DNA of 7,271 nucleotides, taken from positions 1 to 7,271 of the forward strand of contig JAFYMJ010000209.1 in NCBI GenBank assembly GCA_017556665.1. The letters are read 5' to 3'. The notes under the pieces are model-generated. The model was not told the origin of the DNA. It saw nothing but the letters and a program-made list of their open reading frames with translations, and ran no database searches. Below are positions 6,819 through 7,271 of the stretch, piece by piece. The stretch's first letter is position 1. Every line of letters begins with the position of its first letter. The position numbers and the translations under genes are program-made. The DNA comes from Bacteroidales bacterium. Its GTDB lineage: Bacteria; Bacteroidota; Bacteroidia; Bacteroidales; UBA932.

Positions 6819-7271
6819 ATGAAACATTTTAACAGATTAACTTTAAAATTTATATTATTATCTGTATTGGTGCTGCTGTTTGCAGGTAATAGTGATGTTT
6901 ATGCACAAAAAGACAGACAACCAGAGCCATTGAAGTATGAAATTTATTCCGATGGCGTTGGAGCACAAGGAACTTATCTTATTAGAGTCTATCTTTTTAC
7001 CAGGAATGTAAGAAAGGTTAATGACCCAGATCTTAAGAAAGCAGCTGTCCACGGTGTGCTTTTCAGAGGATTTACTTCATTGGAAAAAGGTGGTGTATCA
7101 CAAAAACCTTTAATCAGTGACCCTACAGCAGAAACACAACATTCAAAATATTTTAAGGAGTTCTTTAGCAATGAAGGAAGATTTATGAACTTTGCTACCA
7201 TAATCCCATCATCATATGAGGTGGTGAAAGGTGGAACAAAGGCATTCAAATATAAAATTTGTGTTACAGCC
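6819..7271 (+). CDS. Secreted protein of unknown function (3' end missing)
   Basis: An open frame of 151 codons runs from the ATG at 6819 to the window edge without a stop. It has a strong signal peptide: MKHFNRLTLK, then a long hydrophobic core, then SDVYA|QKD with cleavage near residue 29. The visible mature part starts with a predicted beta region (LKYEIYSDGVGAQGTYLIRV, about 38-57), including a glycine-rich turn. It then shows NDPDLKKAAVHGVLFRGF (68-85), and later a region with several aromatic residues (YFKEFFSNEGRFMNF). No lipobox or enzyme motif is seen. The pattern reminds me of conserved secreted proteins of Bacteroidales with no assigned role, but I cannot name the family with certainty. 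An upstream in-frame stop at 6804-6806 limits the start to this ATG or a GTG at 6813; the ATG is preferred. It follows the previous gene by 21 bases and continues the same probable operon. Confidence 0.86.
   Translation, partial: MKHFNRLTLKFILLSVLVLLFAGNSDVYAQKDRQPEPLKYEIYSDGVGAQGTYLIRVYLFTRNVRKVNDPDLKKAAVHGVLFRGFTSLEKGGVSQKPLISDPTAETQHSKYFKEFFSNEGRFMNFATIIPSSYEVVKGGTKAFKYKICVTA

Overview
The window looks like chromosomal DNA from a member of the Bacteroidetes, most likely the order Bacteroidales. It is AT-rich. The divergent promoters have the Bacteroides-type -7 box (TAnnTTTG) instead of a sigma70 -10 box. Several signal peptides end in A|Q. The dihydropteroate synthase and the WG-repeat protein also have a Bacteroidetes character. 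No tRNA, rRNA, insertion sequence, CRISPR array or phage gene is visible, and no gap between genes exceeds about 150 bases.

Left block (1-2874, + strand): the 3' part of a penicillin-binding-protein-like serine hydrolase with SxxK, YxN and HTG motifs and a C-terminal beta domain. It is followed after 6 bases by a complete sodium:alanine/glycine (AGCS) symporter. The two are almost certainly one operon. A plausible but unproven reading is that an exported hydrolase releases D- or L-amino acids from peptides or muropeptides and the symporter imports them.

Middle (2878-3717, - strand): folP, dihydropteroate synthase of folate synthesis. It converges on the symporter gene with only 3 bases between the stop codons. 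Its catalytic residues are present, but the normally conserved loop-1 motif TPDSF reads NSNSF.

The 149-base gap at 3718-3866 carries two Bacteroides-type promoters pointing in opposite directions and physically overlapping. One serves folP and the other serves the rightward operon.

Right block (3867-7271, + strand): three consecutive genes for exported proteins. They are a WG-repeat protein, a 410-residue secreted protein of unknown function, and the start of a third secreted protein that runs off the window. Gaps of 15 and 21 bases and a shared 15-base translation-start leader suggest one transcript and a common role in the periplasm or at the cell surface. This envelope operon of unknown function is the least explained part of the window. 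I see nothing that proves a new defence or mobile system.
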